A DNA stretch of 36,195 nucleotides, from NCBI GenBank assembly GCA_003218135.1, contig QHNQ01000015.1, positions 1 through 36,195 on the forward strand, read 5' to 3'. Position 1 is the stretch's first letter. Each line of letters opens with the position of its first letter. The stretch is from Verrucomicrobiota bacterium. Its GTDB lineage: Bacteria; Verrucomicrobiota; Verrucomicrobiia; Chthoniobacterales; UBA10450. Of this stretch, positions 7,348-15,941 are shown piece by piece. The position numbers and the translations under genes are program-made. The notes under the pieces are model-generated. The model saw only the letters and a list, made by a program, of their open reading frames with translations. It was not told the DNA's origin and did no database searches.

Positions 7348-9794
7348 CAATTTCGCGTGGGCGCGCTGGTCCATGTAGAGGGGTTCCGGACTGCCTCGAC
7401 AACCTGCTTGATTGCGTCAATCACCAGTTGCGGTTCCTGAACTTGAATATAGTGCGCGCTTTTTGTGGCGACTGTGTGTTTGGCATTTGCTGCAAGCGTC
7501 GTCAGCGCGTCTTGTCCGCTATGCCATGCCCTGTTCAGCGCTGCAGGAAAATCAACAGGCAACGGTTGCCATGGGCCGAGATCGAATGGTTGACCTTGCG
7601 TCAGAACAAAAAGTGGAATCGCGCGGAGCGGTTGTGCGGCAGCGGCTTTTTCAACCTGATCTAAACTCGCACTTACCTCGAGCGTCTCGATCTCTTTATA
7701 TTTTTCGAGCCCGGGCGTCGGCTTGGTAAATCCAAAGTTCACATACAACTTCCATTGTTCGGGTGTTAGACCGGACTTCACCTTTTCGGACAGCGCATCA
7801 ACCAGAACCATTCCGACAACCTCATCCGGATAAGTGCTGGCGTACAAGCGGGCAAGAATGCCACCAAAGGAATGCGCGGCCAAGACATAGGGTCCTAGGA
7901 CATGCGCCGCGTGGAGTAACGCATGAAGATCGAAAATGAGGTCGCGCGCGCTGCGCGGCATGGGGACGGCGGTGCTCCGGCTCAAATGATTCGCGTCAAG
8001 AAAAGTTCCCGGGCGATCATAGGCACAAACCCGAGTGAACTTGGCAACCTGTGCAAACACAGTGGTCATCCCAAGCTCGAGCGGGGTGCTCCAGATTGCG
8101 GCATCGTTCCGGTACCCGGATTCGAGAATCACAGTCGGGCTGCCCGAGCCGCGGCACTCGAGATACATCTTGCGGCCATCTCCGATCGCGACCAGACCGG
8201 CAAAATCCCCAGTCGTGGGGACTGGCGCGCTGCTCTGTGGTGCAACTTGTGGCGCTGACTGACGCTTGAAAGTTCCTTCACCGCGCACATTGAGATTTTC
8301 CACGAGCACCTGTGCGGCTTTGCCATCCGGGCCGACGGTAAAGGTAATGCCGCTTCTGCCGACAGCGTTTTCGCCCTCCGTCTCATAAGTGAACATATCC
8401 CGGTCATAGTGCTTCATCGGGAACGTCTGGTTTTTCGGACCCTCGACGATTGCTAATCCGCCATCCTTTTCAACGATGGAAATGTCGCCAAAGTAATCGT
8501 TCGTATATTTCCCAGTGTAGGCGCTGTTTTTTAGCGCGGATGTTGCCGATGCCGGTGGTTTGGAATAATCGAACCCAAGCACCGTCCCAATCGCTGCCGG
8601 GTTGGAATACACCTGTTTAAACAGCGGAAACCAATCTTGAGTGGGTTTGCCATACAGTGCGATATCCACAAAGGTCGTTCCGAGTGCTTCCGCTATGCCG
8701 AGGGGATATGCATTCGTCAGCACCACGATGCCCAGTTGCTCGCCTGGCACCAGATTTGCATAAGTGGCCGTGCCGAGGCCAAACGCGCCGGAGTGATTTA
8801 AGCGCAATCGACCTTCCTGATCGTAGCCAACGTTCCATCCCAAACCATAGAAAGTCGGTAGTTGCGTGAAGGGATTAAAGCCGGTGAGCATCTGCGGGTG
8901 ATGTGTTTCGGCCAGCGCCTTTTCATCGACGATTTGTTTGCCTTTAAATTTGCCGTTCGCGAGTTGCAACTGCACCCACTTCGTCAGGTCGTTTACAGAA
9001 GAACTGACCCCACCGGTCGGCGATTGCGCATCTGGATCGCGTTTGAATTTTTGCACCCATTTGCCATCTACCAACACATGTCCCAACGCTTTGTTCCTGC
9101 GCGCCATGAAATCCGTATAACGCGAGCTGGTCAAGCTCATGCCCAGCGGACGGTACAATTTTTGTTCGGAGGCGTTTTCCCATTCGACGTTGTACGCTTT
9201 TGTTGCAGCGATGGCCCCCTCGGTCATGCCAAAATTCGTGTACGCATAATGTGAACGAAAACTGCCCGCCGGGTGTTGATAGCGCAGGCGATGGAGAATT
9301 TCCGCGCGCGTGAAGCCCAAGTCTTCCAGCAAATCGCCCGCGTGCTCGGGCAAGCCGCTGCGATGCGCGTACATGTCCCGGATCGTGATTTCGCGCGTGA
9401 CCCACGGATCAAACATCGCAAATGTGGGATCGAGGACGCTCAGTTTTGAGTCCCATGTGATTTTTCCTTCACCGACCAGCTCTGCAACCACCGTCGAGCC
9501 AATTGGTTTGGACAGCGACGCGAGTTGAAACACAGTGTCCGCATCCACCGGACTTTTCGAGCTGGTATCGCGAACCCCAAATCCCTTCGCGTACACCGCC
9601 TTGTCTTGAAAAACGACCGCGATCGCCAGCCCCGGCAGCGCATTTTCCTGTATTTGCTTTTGTGCGAGTTTTTCGAGTTCTTGAATAGCTCGAGTTACCT
9701 GCTCGGAAGTGACATGAGGTTTTTCCTCTGCGGTTACAGAGGAGAACGCTAGTAGCGTAAGTACTATCGGACTACTCCAACGGATGATTGGCAT
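7347..9794 (-). CDS. Secreted fusion: beta-lactamase-fold hydrolase + alpha/beta hydrolase
   Basis: An 815-residue exported protein with two enzyme modules. After a signal peptide (residues 1-22) comes a class C beta-lactamase-fold domain with S93-L-S-K96, Y185-T-N187 and H334-S-G336. A DUF3471-like beta-rich domain (about 405-510) follows. A short Pro/Ser/Ala linker (512-528) then leads to an alpha/beta hydrolase with nucleophile S642 in AAHSFGG, a likely acid such as D666 or a later Asp, and His781 in KSAHYIQVQEP. Both catalytic sets look intact. Family knowledge suggests peptide or ester hydrolysis in the periplasm, but the paired substrates are unknown. It is coupled to the transglutaminase-like gene. 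The open frame is continuous, so this is a real fusion unless the assembly is wrong. Confidence 0.85.
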   Translation of the reverse strand: MPIIRWSSPIVLTLLAFSSVTAEEKPHVTSEQVTRAIQELEKLAQKQIQENALPGLAIAVVFQDKAVYAKGFGVRDTSSKSPVDADTVFQLASLSKPIGSTVVAELVGEGKITWDSKLSVLDPTFAMFDPWVTREITIRDMYAHRSGLPEHAGDLLEDLGFTRAEILHRLRYQHPAGSFRSHYAYTNFGMTEGAIAATKAYNVEWENASEQKLYRPLGMSLTSSRYTDFMARRNKALGHVLVDGKWVQKFKRDPDAQSPTGGVSSSVNDLTKWVQLQLANGKFKGKQIVDEKALAETHHPQMLTGFNPFTQLPTFYGLGWNVGYDQEGRLRLNHSGAFGLGTATYANLVPGEQLGIVVLTNAYPLGIAEALGTTFVDIALYGKPTQDWFPLFKQVYSNPAAIGTVLGFDYSKPPASATSALKNSAYTGKYTNDYFGDISIVEKDGGLAIVEGPKNQTFPMKHYDRDMFTYETEGENAVGRSGITFTVGPDGKAAQVLVENLNVRGEGTFKRQSAPQVAPQSSAPVPTTGDFAGLVAIGDGRKMYLECRGSGSPTVILESGYRNDAAIWSTPLELGMTTVFAQVAKFTRVCAYDRPGTFLDANHLSRSTAVPMPRSARDLIFDLHALLHAAHVLGPYVLAAHSFGGILARLYASTYPDEVVGMVLVDALSEKVKSGLTPEQWKLYVNFGFTKPTPGLEKYKEIETLEVSASLDQVEKAAAAQPLRAIPLFVLTQGQPFDLGPWQPLPVDFPAALNRAWHSGQDALTTLAANAKHTVATKSAHYIQVQEPQLVIDAIKQVVEAVRNPSTWTSAPTRN

Positions 9795-9827
9795 AGAATG
9801 TTGAACTAATCAGACGTTTGGGCCAAA

Positions 9828-9935
9828 GCGACGCGACGACGCATTGCACTTCAAAAGCACTTGGTGCGAAATGCGTGCAGGACGCTGTTCCTTATTTCGC
9901 GCAAGCTTCGGAGTGCGCACGCGTCCTCGCGTCGC
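9828..9935. repeat. Long imperfect palindrome between two minus-strand genes
   Basis: The left arm begins GCGACGCGACGACGC at 9828 and the right arm, read in complement from 9935, begins GCGACGCGAGGACGC. The match continues inward through GCACTTC/GCACTCC, AAGC and TGCGAAAT/CGCGAAAT, leaving a loop of about 20 nt around 9873-9893. Nearly the whole 108 nt could fold into one hairpin in DNA or RNA. It lies between the start of the fusion hydrolase and the end of the NlpC-like gene. No run of T follows it, so a simple terminator is unlikely; a REP/MITE-type element fits better. Confidence 0.6.
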
Positions 9936-9954
9936 CTTTGTTTCGCCATTATCA

Positions 9955-10434
9955 CTACAACCCGATTGGATGTCGGGCATCAAACCCGCGCGGTGGCCGA
10001 TAAACGGTTTGCCAACGCGGCGCCCATCTGCCGGTGTAATGATCGAACGGTGTTGTGTCGAGTCGCAGTCCGGCTATGACAGCGAACGTGTGACCTTCGC
10101 GCGCGTAAATGGTGATCCATCTACCCGGGCCGCGTTCGCCATAGCTGCGGAACTCGGTTGAGCTGATGGGCGAAGCGAGCAGCCCAGCCGCACCGAGAAC
10201 ATACGAGATCGTGCCGGAACAATCGTAAGCGTGATCATCAAAAGATTTGTGGCCACCACCGTAACGATATGGTTTTGAACGAAGTTGATTGGCCGCCCAG
10301 ATTGCGCGTTTCACAAGGAGCGGCGCGTTCTTGGGCGCAGCCGCACGGCCGAATCGAAGCCGCGCTGTTTTTCCGGACACAACAGGTCCGGAATCCGGAA
10401 AGAGAGCCGCCGACACCGATTGAATGATGAGCAC
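9955..10434 (-). CDS. NlpC/P60-like peptidase-fold protein, exported
   Basis: A small envelope protein with an NlpC/P60-type core: YRYGGGHKSFDDHAYDC72SG gives the nucleophile Cys in the usual YxxGG...DCSG context, and EGH115TFAVIAGLRLDTT gives the His strand. Such enzymes usually cut peptidoglycan peptides. The start is unclear. GTG 10432-10434 is the only standard codon in this part of the frame, but the frame upstream encodes an excellent signal sequence (VGRQVLLSFAVAVLIIQSVSAA) and is preceded by GGAGGAG around 10490. A rare start codon such as ATA near 10479, or an upstream sequence error, may therefore hide the true N-terminus. Nothing else was seen between 10500 and 10673 except short inverted repeats (AGCGGCT/AGCCGCT). 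Confidence 0.68.
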   Translation of the reverse strand: MLIIQSVSAALFPDSGPVVSGKTARLRFGRAAAPKNAPLLVKRAIWAANQLRSKPYRYGGGHKSFDDHAYDCSGTISYVLGAAGLLASPISSTEFRSYGERGPGRWITIYAREGHTFAVIAGLRLDTTPFDHYTGRWAPRWQTVYRPPRGFDARHPIGL

Positions 10435-10673
10435 TGCGACTGCGAAACTGAGCAGGACCTGACGGCCAACCGGATTTATAAACTCCTCCGGAGCCGTCTT
10501 GTATAGGAGGGAAGCGGCAGTTGAAAAGAAAAATTTTCAGAAATTTTCGTGCGCCGTAGCGGCTTCGTTTGGTAAGTGCGGTGAGACAGCGCACGCTACA
10601 GCCGCTTCAGTCTTGAACTTGCTGCAGTGTCCCTGTCCTCAGCGGACTTGCGGATTTGTGATAAACTCGCGGT

Positions 10674-11276
10674 ATGAAGCGCGTGCTTGGTTCGGCTGTC
10701 GCGCTTCTCGGTACGGTGCTGCTGGCAGTCGCTGCGGATGAATCGCAACAGAGTAAATCTGACGAGCCCGGCGAGTTCGATATCGAGCCGCCAATATTGA
10801 AACAGAACCTCTCGAACGAACCATTGTCATCCAAGGCGAGTCCCGAGGCGGAAGTCGCGCGATTGGAAAAACAATTTCAACTTGCAAAACAAATCGCCGC
10901 AAGCGCGGCGCGCCTTTACAAAATCGGCGTCCTTTCGAAAGCGGAAATGGAGCAGCGGCTGCTAAAGGTCATCCAATGCGAATGCAATCTGGCAATCGCC
11001 CGGCTCGCGTTTTGCGAGGAGCAAACTGCTGCGCTGGAATCACTCGTCGCATCTGGTGAAAACGCGAAGGACGAACTCGCACAGGCCAGAGCAGACCTGG
11101 CGCAATTAACCGAAGCCGCAGGAATCGCCAGCGCAAAACGCGAGCGCGCGGAACTCGAAGCCGCAGAATTGAATTTACGTCGTCAGCAAAAGCTTCTTAA
11201 ACTCGGCGTCGCACGCGAATCGGACGTCACGCGAGCCGAGGAAAAGCTTGCCGAGCTCAGGTCACAAAAAAATTAA
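10674..11276 (+). CDS. Exported coiled-coil protein resembling a TolC-like helical hairpin
   Basis: A 200-residue protein with a clean signal peptide (MKRVLGSAVALLGTVLLAVA) and, from about residue 55 on, almost entirely alpha-helical sequence with Ala/Leu/Glu heptads. Two related segments, LYKIGVLSKAEMEQRLLKV and LLKLGVARESDVTRAEEKL, resemble the repeated G-x-x-S-x-x-(D/E) turn of outer-membrane efflux (TolC) helices. The protein is far too short for a TolC protomer and lacks beta-strand segments, so it is more likely a periplasmic helical hairpin than a channel. Cys residues near 102-117 (QCECNLAI and FCEEQ) could form disulfides. Function unknown. It stands alone and is convergent with the M15 peptidase gene. 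Confidence 0.7.
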   Translation: MKRVLGSAVALLGTVLLAVAADESQQSKSDEPGEFDIEPPILKQNLSNEPLSSKASPEAEVARLEKQFQLAKQIAASAARLYKIGVLSKAEMEQRLLKVIQCECNLAIARLAFCEEQTAALESLVASGENAKDELAQARADLAQLTEAAGIASAKRERAELEAAELNLRRQQKLLKLGVARESDVTRAEEKLAELRSQKN

Positions 11277-11314
11277 TCCTGATCCCAGATCGACGATTTA
11301 CGTCCTGACCTTGG

Positions 11315-11998
11315 TTACCTAACAGCAGGGATCCAGGCGTATTGCTGGACGGTTGTGAGCGACTCAATCGGGCCGTACTTAGTGTAAAGTGTTTCCCATG
11401 CATCGGGAGTGCGTTCGCTGGTCCCGATCAATGCTTGCAGCGCTGCCTTGGAATGTTGCCCGAAGACCCCGTCCAAATCCTCCGGACTAGTCAGCGCGCC
11501 GCCTTCGAAGAGATATTTTTGCCACTGCAACCCTTCGTCGAGATCCAGTGAATTTTTGAAGAGCCGGTTTAAAGGAATCTCAATGTGTGGCAGGTCCTGC
11601 CAGCCGCTCCAGTTCCCGCCCCAATCGAGATTATATTTCGCTGCGCCCTTGCCGATCTTTTGTTCCTGCGGACCGGACTCCAATTCCTTCCCATCCGGTT
11701 TGAAGAGCACGATGTCGACGGCAGTCGCAGGCAGATAATTGTGGCGCGATTTCTTTTTGTAACCATCCAGACCCGTAACCTTCTTGTTTTTGTCGACTAT
11801 TACCCAACTGCCATCCTTGAAGGCGCGCCCCTTCTGAAAAATTGTGAACTGTTCGCCTGGCGTGCGATGGATTCCTTCCAAAGCAGTGCCGGTTTTCCAA
11901 CCAGCTGGGAGATTGTTTTTGACCTCCGCCAGAATGTCGGCAAGCCGTGCGTGCAAAATCGGGTGAAGAAAGAGCGGGTCGGATTTGTGATTCGCCAC
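11315..11998 (-). CDS. M15-type peptidase with C-terminal peptidoglycan-binding domain
   Basis: A 227-residue protein that joins an M15-like (VanY/endolysin L,D- or D,D-carboxypeptidase) zinc domain to a peptidoglycan-binding domain. The zinc site is readable: SRH86NYLPATAVD95IVLF gives the His and Asp and DLPH138IEI the second His. Residues about 165-205 (GGALTSPEDLDGVFGQHSKA) match the PG_binding_1 helix pattern, but this copy lies at the C-terminus. No signal peptide is visible, as in many endolysins and related proteins. It would cut cell-wall peptides. No phage genes surround it. An 80-bp gap separates it from the gamma-glutamyltransferase gene upstream on the same strand. Confidence 0.78.
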   Translation of the reverse strand: MANHKSDPLFLHPILHARLADILAEVKNNLPAGWKTGTALEGIHRTPGEQFTIFQKGRAFKDGSWVIVDKNKKVTGLDGYKKKSRHNYLPATAVDIVLFKPDGKELESGPQEQKIGKGAAKYNLDWGGNWSGWQDLPHIEIPLNRLFKNSLDLDEGLQWQKYLFEGGALTSPEDLDGVFGQHSKAALQALIGTSERTPDAWETLYTKYGPIESLTTVQQYAWIPAVR

Positions 11999-12079
11999 TG
12001 GAATGGAGAGGTTTTGGAATCGATAGAAGAGTAACGACCCTCAATTCACCGGACAAGAGAAAACGCGCTCTGCGTTTTT

Positions 12080-13828
12080 TCAATATCCTGCCGCCATTCC
12101 ATCCTTGCGTGATTCGCTGGCGCCGACATAGACGCGTTGACCGTTGTGCATTTCCATTTTGATCGCTTGATAACCGCCGTAGCCGCCTACATCAAAACGC
12201 ACGTCGTGACCTTTTTTGCGCAGTTCGCGCACCGTCTCATACGGAATACCGCTCTCCACTTCAACGTATCCACCTGATGCGCTCATCTTTTCGCCGGTCG
12301 GCTCGTTGTCCCCTTCGTGCTGCCAGCGCGAAGCGTCGCCGGCTTCCTGCACGTTCAAACCAAAATCGATCTGGTTCGTGAGCACTTGAACATGCCCCTG
12401 TGGTTGCATGCCGCCGCCCATCACACCGAATGCTTCCCACGGCTTGCCATCTTTCATCACGAATCCAGGAATAATGGTGTGAAAAGGACGTTTGCCCGGC
12501 GCGTAAACGTTCGGGTGAGCCGGATCCATCGAAAAAAGTTCGCCGCGATCCTGAAACATGAAGCCGAGGCCGGGCACCACGATTCCGCTGCCCATCCCGC
12601 GATAATTGCTTTGAATCAGCGACACCATGTTGCCCTCGTCATCAGCCGTGCACAGGTAAATCGTGTCCCCTTGATTGAGCGCTGGATTGCCAGCTTGGAC
12701 CTGTTTGGCTGCGCGATTCGGGTCAATCAATTTGCGACGCTCTGCTGCGTATTTTTTCGACAGTAAACCGGCGAGTGGAATTTTCGCGAAATCCGGATCT
12801 GCATAAAACTTCGCCCGATCTGCCCAGGCGATTTTCTTCGCTTCAACCATGGTGTGCAGCGTCTCAGGTGAATTGCGTCCCAGCGCTCGCAGATCGAATC
12901 CTTCAAGGATGTTCAAAATCTGCAGCGCGGCAATCCCCTGACCATTTGGCGGAAGCTCAAAAACATCGTAGCCGCGATAATTCACCGAGACCGGCTCAAC
13001 CCAGGTCGATGTATGGTTCTCGAAATCGGCTTTTCGCAGGAAGCCGCCGTTGGCGCGCATGAATGCGTCGATCTTGTCGGCGATTTCTCCTTTGTAGAAA
13101 GCGTCGCGACCTTTTTCACCGATCAATCGTAAAGTTTTCGCGAGGTCTGGATTTTTGAAAATGTCGCCCTTTGCCGGAGTGCGGCCCTTGCCATCAAGCG
13201 TGTAAGTTTCGAGAAACGCGCCGGGCAATCCTTTGTAAAGCCGCGGCCCGAACGCCCAATAATACGCGATCAATTCCGTGACCGGAAAACCCTCTTCGGC
13301 ATATCGAATTACAGGCGCAAGGTCATCGCTCAATTTCAGTTTGCCGAATTTTTTGTGCAGCTCCGCCCACGCGTCCACTGTTCCGGGCACGCTGATTGGC
13401 AACATGCCGATAGGCGGAATTGTTTCGCGATTCAATTTTGTCAGCTCGGCTTTCATCTGATCGTAACTAAGTCCGAGCGGCGAACGACCACTTCCATTGA
13501 TTCCGTACAGTTTATTTTCCTTCGCGCCGTAAACGATTGCGAAGAGATCGCCGCCGATTCCGTTTGAGACGGGTTCCATCAAACCGAGCGTTGCGTTTGC
13601 GGCGATCGCTGCATCAACCGCGCTGCCGCCGCGTTTCAAAATGTCGACGCCGACCTGTGTCGCGGCCGGCACGCTGGTGCAAACGATCCCATGTCGCGCC
13701 AGCACTTCCGATCGCGTCGCGAAACTTTTCCCCGTGATGCGATCGATTTGCGCATTCGCAGGAAAAGCGACAATCAACAGAGCGAGCAGTGCAAAATTCA
13801 GTGGGTGATTCGAGCGCACCTTGTGCAA
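12080..13828 (-). CDS. Gamma-glutamyltransferase family protein
   Basis: A 582-residue exported N-terminal nucleophile hydrolase. Residues 1-26 are a signal peptide ending PANA. The first strand region ATQVGVDILKRGGSAVDAAI and the NGIGGDLFAI segment are hallmarks of the family. The self-cleavage site should be before Thr389 in NQGDT389IYLCTAD, the variant found in YwrD-like members rather than the TTH form of classical enzymes. GMGSGIVVPGLGFMFQDRG and GVMGGGMQPQGHVQVL complete the small subunit. It would break down glutathione or other gamma-glutamyl compounds in the periplasm, or transfer the glutamyl group. Because the active-site context is the YwrD type, a strict Ggt assignment is not made. 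Confidence 0.92.
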   Translation of the reverse strand: MHKVRSNHPLNFALLALLIVAFPANAQIDRITGKSFATRSEVLARHGIVCTSVPAATQVGVDILKRGGSAVDAAIAANATLGLMEPVSNGIGGDLFAIVYGAKENKLYGINGSGRSPLGLSYDQMKAELTKLNRETIPPIGMLPISVPGTVDAWAELHKKFGKLKLSDDLAPVIRYAEEGFPVTELIAYYWAFGPRLYKGLPGAFLETYTLDGKGRTPAKGDIFKNPDLAKTLRLIGEKGRDAFYKGEIADKIDAFMRANGGFLRKADFENHTSTWVEPVSVNYRGYDVFELPPNGQGIAALQILNILEGFDLRALGRNSPETLHTMVEAKKIAWADRAKFYADPDFAKIPLAGLLSKKYAAERRKLIDPNRAAKQVQAGNPALNQGDTIYLCTADDEGNMVSLIQSNYRGMGSGIVVPGLGFMFQDRGELFSMDPAHPNVYAPGKRPFHTIIPGFVMKDGKPWEAFGVMGGGMQPQGHVQVLTNQIDFGLNVQEAGDASRWQHEGDNEPTGEKMSASGGYVEVESGIPYETVRELRKKGHDVRFDVGGYGGYQAIKMEMHNGQRVYVGASESRKDGMAAGY

Positions 13829-13897
13829 CTTTAACGCTTTACCTTTAAAGAGCGCACTTGAATTTTAGCTCGGGACTGTATTTGATTGCGGCCGTTA

Positions 13898-14107
13898 ATG
13901 AAAATTTCTTCTGATGATCAAAGAGCGATCGGCCTGATCTTACTCTGCCTTGGATTTCTTTTTTTCCTGATCGGCCTTGCTGCGCGGCTAAAAGAAAATT
14001 TTCATTCCCGCGTCGAAATCTCAAGCACAGGCTTCACTGCCGCCGCGATTGCGGCAGCGCTCGGCATCATCGTCCTTTTGTTTTCCTTGAAAAAGAAACA
14101 AGGCTGA
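13898..14107 (+). CDS. Small two-helix membrane protein
   Basis: A 69-residue protein with two hydrophobic segments, IGLILLCLGFLFFLIGLAA and TAAAIAAALGIIVLLFSL, joined by a charged loop (RLKENFHSRVEISS) and ending in KKKQG. The basic end suggests that both termini face the cytoplasm. Family not recognised. A TTG at 13886 would add four residues; ATG 13898 is preferred. It lies divergent from the gamma-glutamyltransferase gene. Confidence 0.6.
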   Translation: MKISSDDQRAIGLILLCLGFLFFLIGLAARLKENFHSRVEISSTGFTAAAIAAALGIIVLLFSLKKKQG

Positions 14108-14212
14108 GCGTGACGCCGAGTCAGGCTGGAAGCCCGGACAGCCGTTTCTCCCGAGCTTATCCATTGCACAACTGAACTGCATTTCTAAATTACTACGGCT
14201 TAGAAGCTCGCA

Positions 14213-15019
14213 ATGGAAAAATCGGAGTCAGTTGAAAATTTAATTCAGTTCGTGGTCGACTCGGTGCGACAGGCGCACGCTGATGATGCACCGTTCCATC
14301 ATTTGCGATTTGATCGCATTTTTCCCAACGAGTTTTACGCGGAGATGCTCGAAGCGATGCCGGTAAATGAGGATTACCGGGCCATGTCTGGCAAAAGTAA
14401 AATAGGCAGCAGCAGGGCCGACGGAAAACCGACTCGAACCAAGATCGATCTTTTTCCCGAATACATTCGCCATTTGCCTCCGAAGAAACGTGAAGTCTGG
14501 GATCTCGCCGGCCGCGTTCTCCGTTCCAAAGAACTGAATGCGGCTTTCGTTCAACGGCTGGCACCCGGGTTAAAAGGCCGGTTCGGAGAAAACTTCGCAA
14601 ACGTGAACATGTATCCCGTGGCGATTCTGACTCGCGATATTCCGGGCTACCGCATTTTCAAGCACACCGACAGCCTTTGGAAAGGAATCACCGTCCAGTT
14701 TTATCTGCCGCCGGACAATTCCACGCCGCATATCGGGACGATCTTTCACGAGGTGCTCCCAAATGGACGAAAACCGAAGAAGGCGCAGATGCCGTTTTCG
14801 CCAAATACCGGCTACGCGTTTGCCGTAGCCGATAACACCTGGCATTCGGCCGACCCAGTTGGGGCGGAGGTGAAAACGCGCGACAGCATTCTGCTCACTT
14901 ATTTCGTCGATGCCGGGCCCTGGCGATTTTTCCGCAATCGCGGCCGGCGAGTGGCAAATTTTGCGCTCAACGAGTTGCGCAATTTAAGCGGGGCACGACA
15001 CGCGTCTGGCGTCAGCTAA
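14213..15019 (+). CDS. 2-oxoglutarate/Fe(II)-dependent oxygenase-like protein
   Basis: A soluble 268-residue protein with a double-stranded beta-helix signature of the 2OG-Fe(II) oxygenase superfamily. Iron would be held by H151-x-D153 (IFKHTDSLW) and H211 (DNTWHSADPV), and R223 (VKTRDSILLTYF) would bind the 2-oxoglutarate carboxylate. The spacing of 58 residues between D153 and the distal His is normal. The substrate is unknown; close architectures act on sugars, small molecules or protein side chains. ATG 14213 follows AGAAGCTCGCA, a weak ribosome binding site. No operon partner on this strand apart from the small membrane protein about 105 bp upstream. Nothing else is visible in that gap. 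Confidence 0.75.
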   Translation: MEKSESVENLIQFVVDSVRQAHADDAPFHHLRFDRIFPNEFYAEMLEAMPVNEDYRAMSGKSKIGSSRADGKPTRTKIDLFPEYIRHLPPKKREVWDLAGRVLRSKELNAAFVQRLAPGLKGRFGENFANVNMYPVAILTRDIPGYRIFKHTDSLWKGITVQFYLPPDNSTPHIGTIFHEVLPNGRKPKKAQMPFSPNTGYAFAVADNTWHSADPVGAEVKTRDSILLTYFVDAGPWRFFRNRGRRVANFALNELRNLSGARHASGVS

Positions 15020-15064
15020 GCAATGCCGTCGAGATTGATGCAACTATCAGCGGCGTACTCGGCT

Positions 15065-15937
15065 TCATCTTGTATCGCCGAAAAATTGAAGCACGGCGGC
15101 GGAGAACTCCGTCGGACATTCCAGTTGCGGCATGTGACCGCAATTATCAATGATCTGGAGCTGGGAGTTCGCAATCTCTTGATGAAATCGCTCGCCAAAA
15201 CTGAGCGGTATGAGTTTATCGTCGCGGCCCCAAATGACGAGCGTCGGCCGATTGATCATGCGGAGCCTGTTATCGAGCACGTCGTCTCCGCGCACCATCG
15301 ACTCGAGGAACTGACCAACGGTGTAGTTGTCTCCGGCGGTCATTCGCTGCTTAAAGATAGCGTCAATATCTCGGTAGAAGCGCGCATCGCGAAATGTTAG
15401 CGCCCCAAGATATCGAATGTCTTCGCGGCTCGCCAAACGAAGCGCACTCATTGCGCGCGGATCCATGGTTTTCACCAACGCTGCGTAGCCCGCCGCGTCG
15501 GAGAGGACAAGACGTTCGATTCGTTCTGGATGCTCCAATGCGTAAGCTGCCGCAACCCAGCTCCCGAGCGAATTGCCAATTAGTGAGGCGCGCTCAATTT
15601 TCAGTTCCGACATAAAGCCATGGAGAAAATCCACGAACGTGCTGATACGATAGTTAAGGAGCGGTTTATCGGAACGGCCGAAGCCGATCTGATCGAGCGC
15701 GATGACACGGAATCGTGCGGCTAGACGCGGGATTACCGGATCCCATATCGTCGTATCGTCTGCCAAACCATGAATCAAAATCAGTGGCACTCCGCGGCCT
15801 GCCTCGACGTAATGAATCCTTGCGCCGTACACCGTGACGAACTTATCAGCTTTCGATATCGCTTCTTTTCCTTGCAGCGACGGGCATACCACAGTCGCGA
15901 ACAGACCGATCGAGAAAGCAAAACGTAGCGTCAACAT
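15065..15937 (-). CDS. Alpha/beta hydrolase, exported
   Basis: A 290-residue alpha/beta hydrolase with a signal peptide (MLTLRFAFSIGLFATVVCPS). The oxyanion region LILIHGLADDTTIWDP, the nucleophile elbow IGNS123LGS, an Asp in VIWGRDDKLIP and a His in DNCGHMPQLE make a full catalytic triad. FGRSDKP is typical of the C-C bond hydrolase and haloperoxidase-like branch, but the substrate cannot be named. The open frame reaches 16144 inside the upstream peptidase gene; ATG 15935-15937 is preferred because it creates the signal peptide and sits 4 bp after the peptidase stop. The two genes are clearly one operon. Confidence 0.86.
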   Translation of the reverse strand: MLTLRFAFSIGLFATVVCPSLQGKEAISKADKFVTVYGARIHYVEAGRGVPLILIHGLADDTTIWDPVIPRLAARFRVIALDQIGFGRSDKPLLNYRISTFVDFLHGFMSELKIERASLIGNSLGSWVAAAYALEHPERIERLVLSDAAGYAALVKTMDPRAMSALRLASREDIRYLGALTFRDARFYRDIDAIFKQRMTAGDNYTVGQFLESMVRGDDVLDNRLRMINRPTLVIWGRDDKLIPLSFGERFHQEIANSQLQIIDNCGHMPQLECPTEFSAAVLQFFGDTR

Positions 15938-15941
15938 TTGG

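Noticed and set aside
11315-13828. The M15 peptidase as part of a prophage
   Set aside because: No other phage gene lies nearby and the neighbours are ordinary secreted enzymes.
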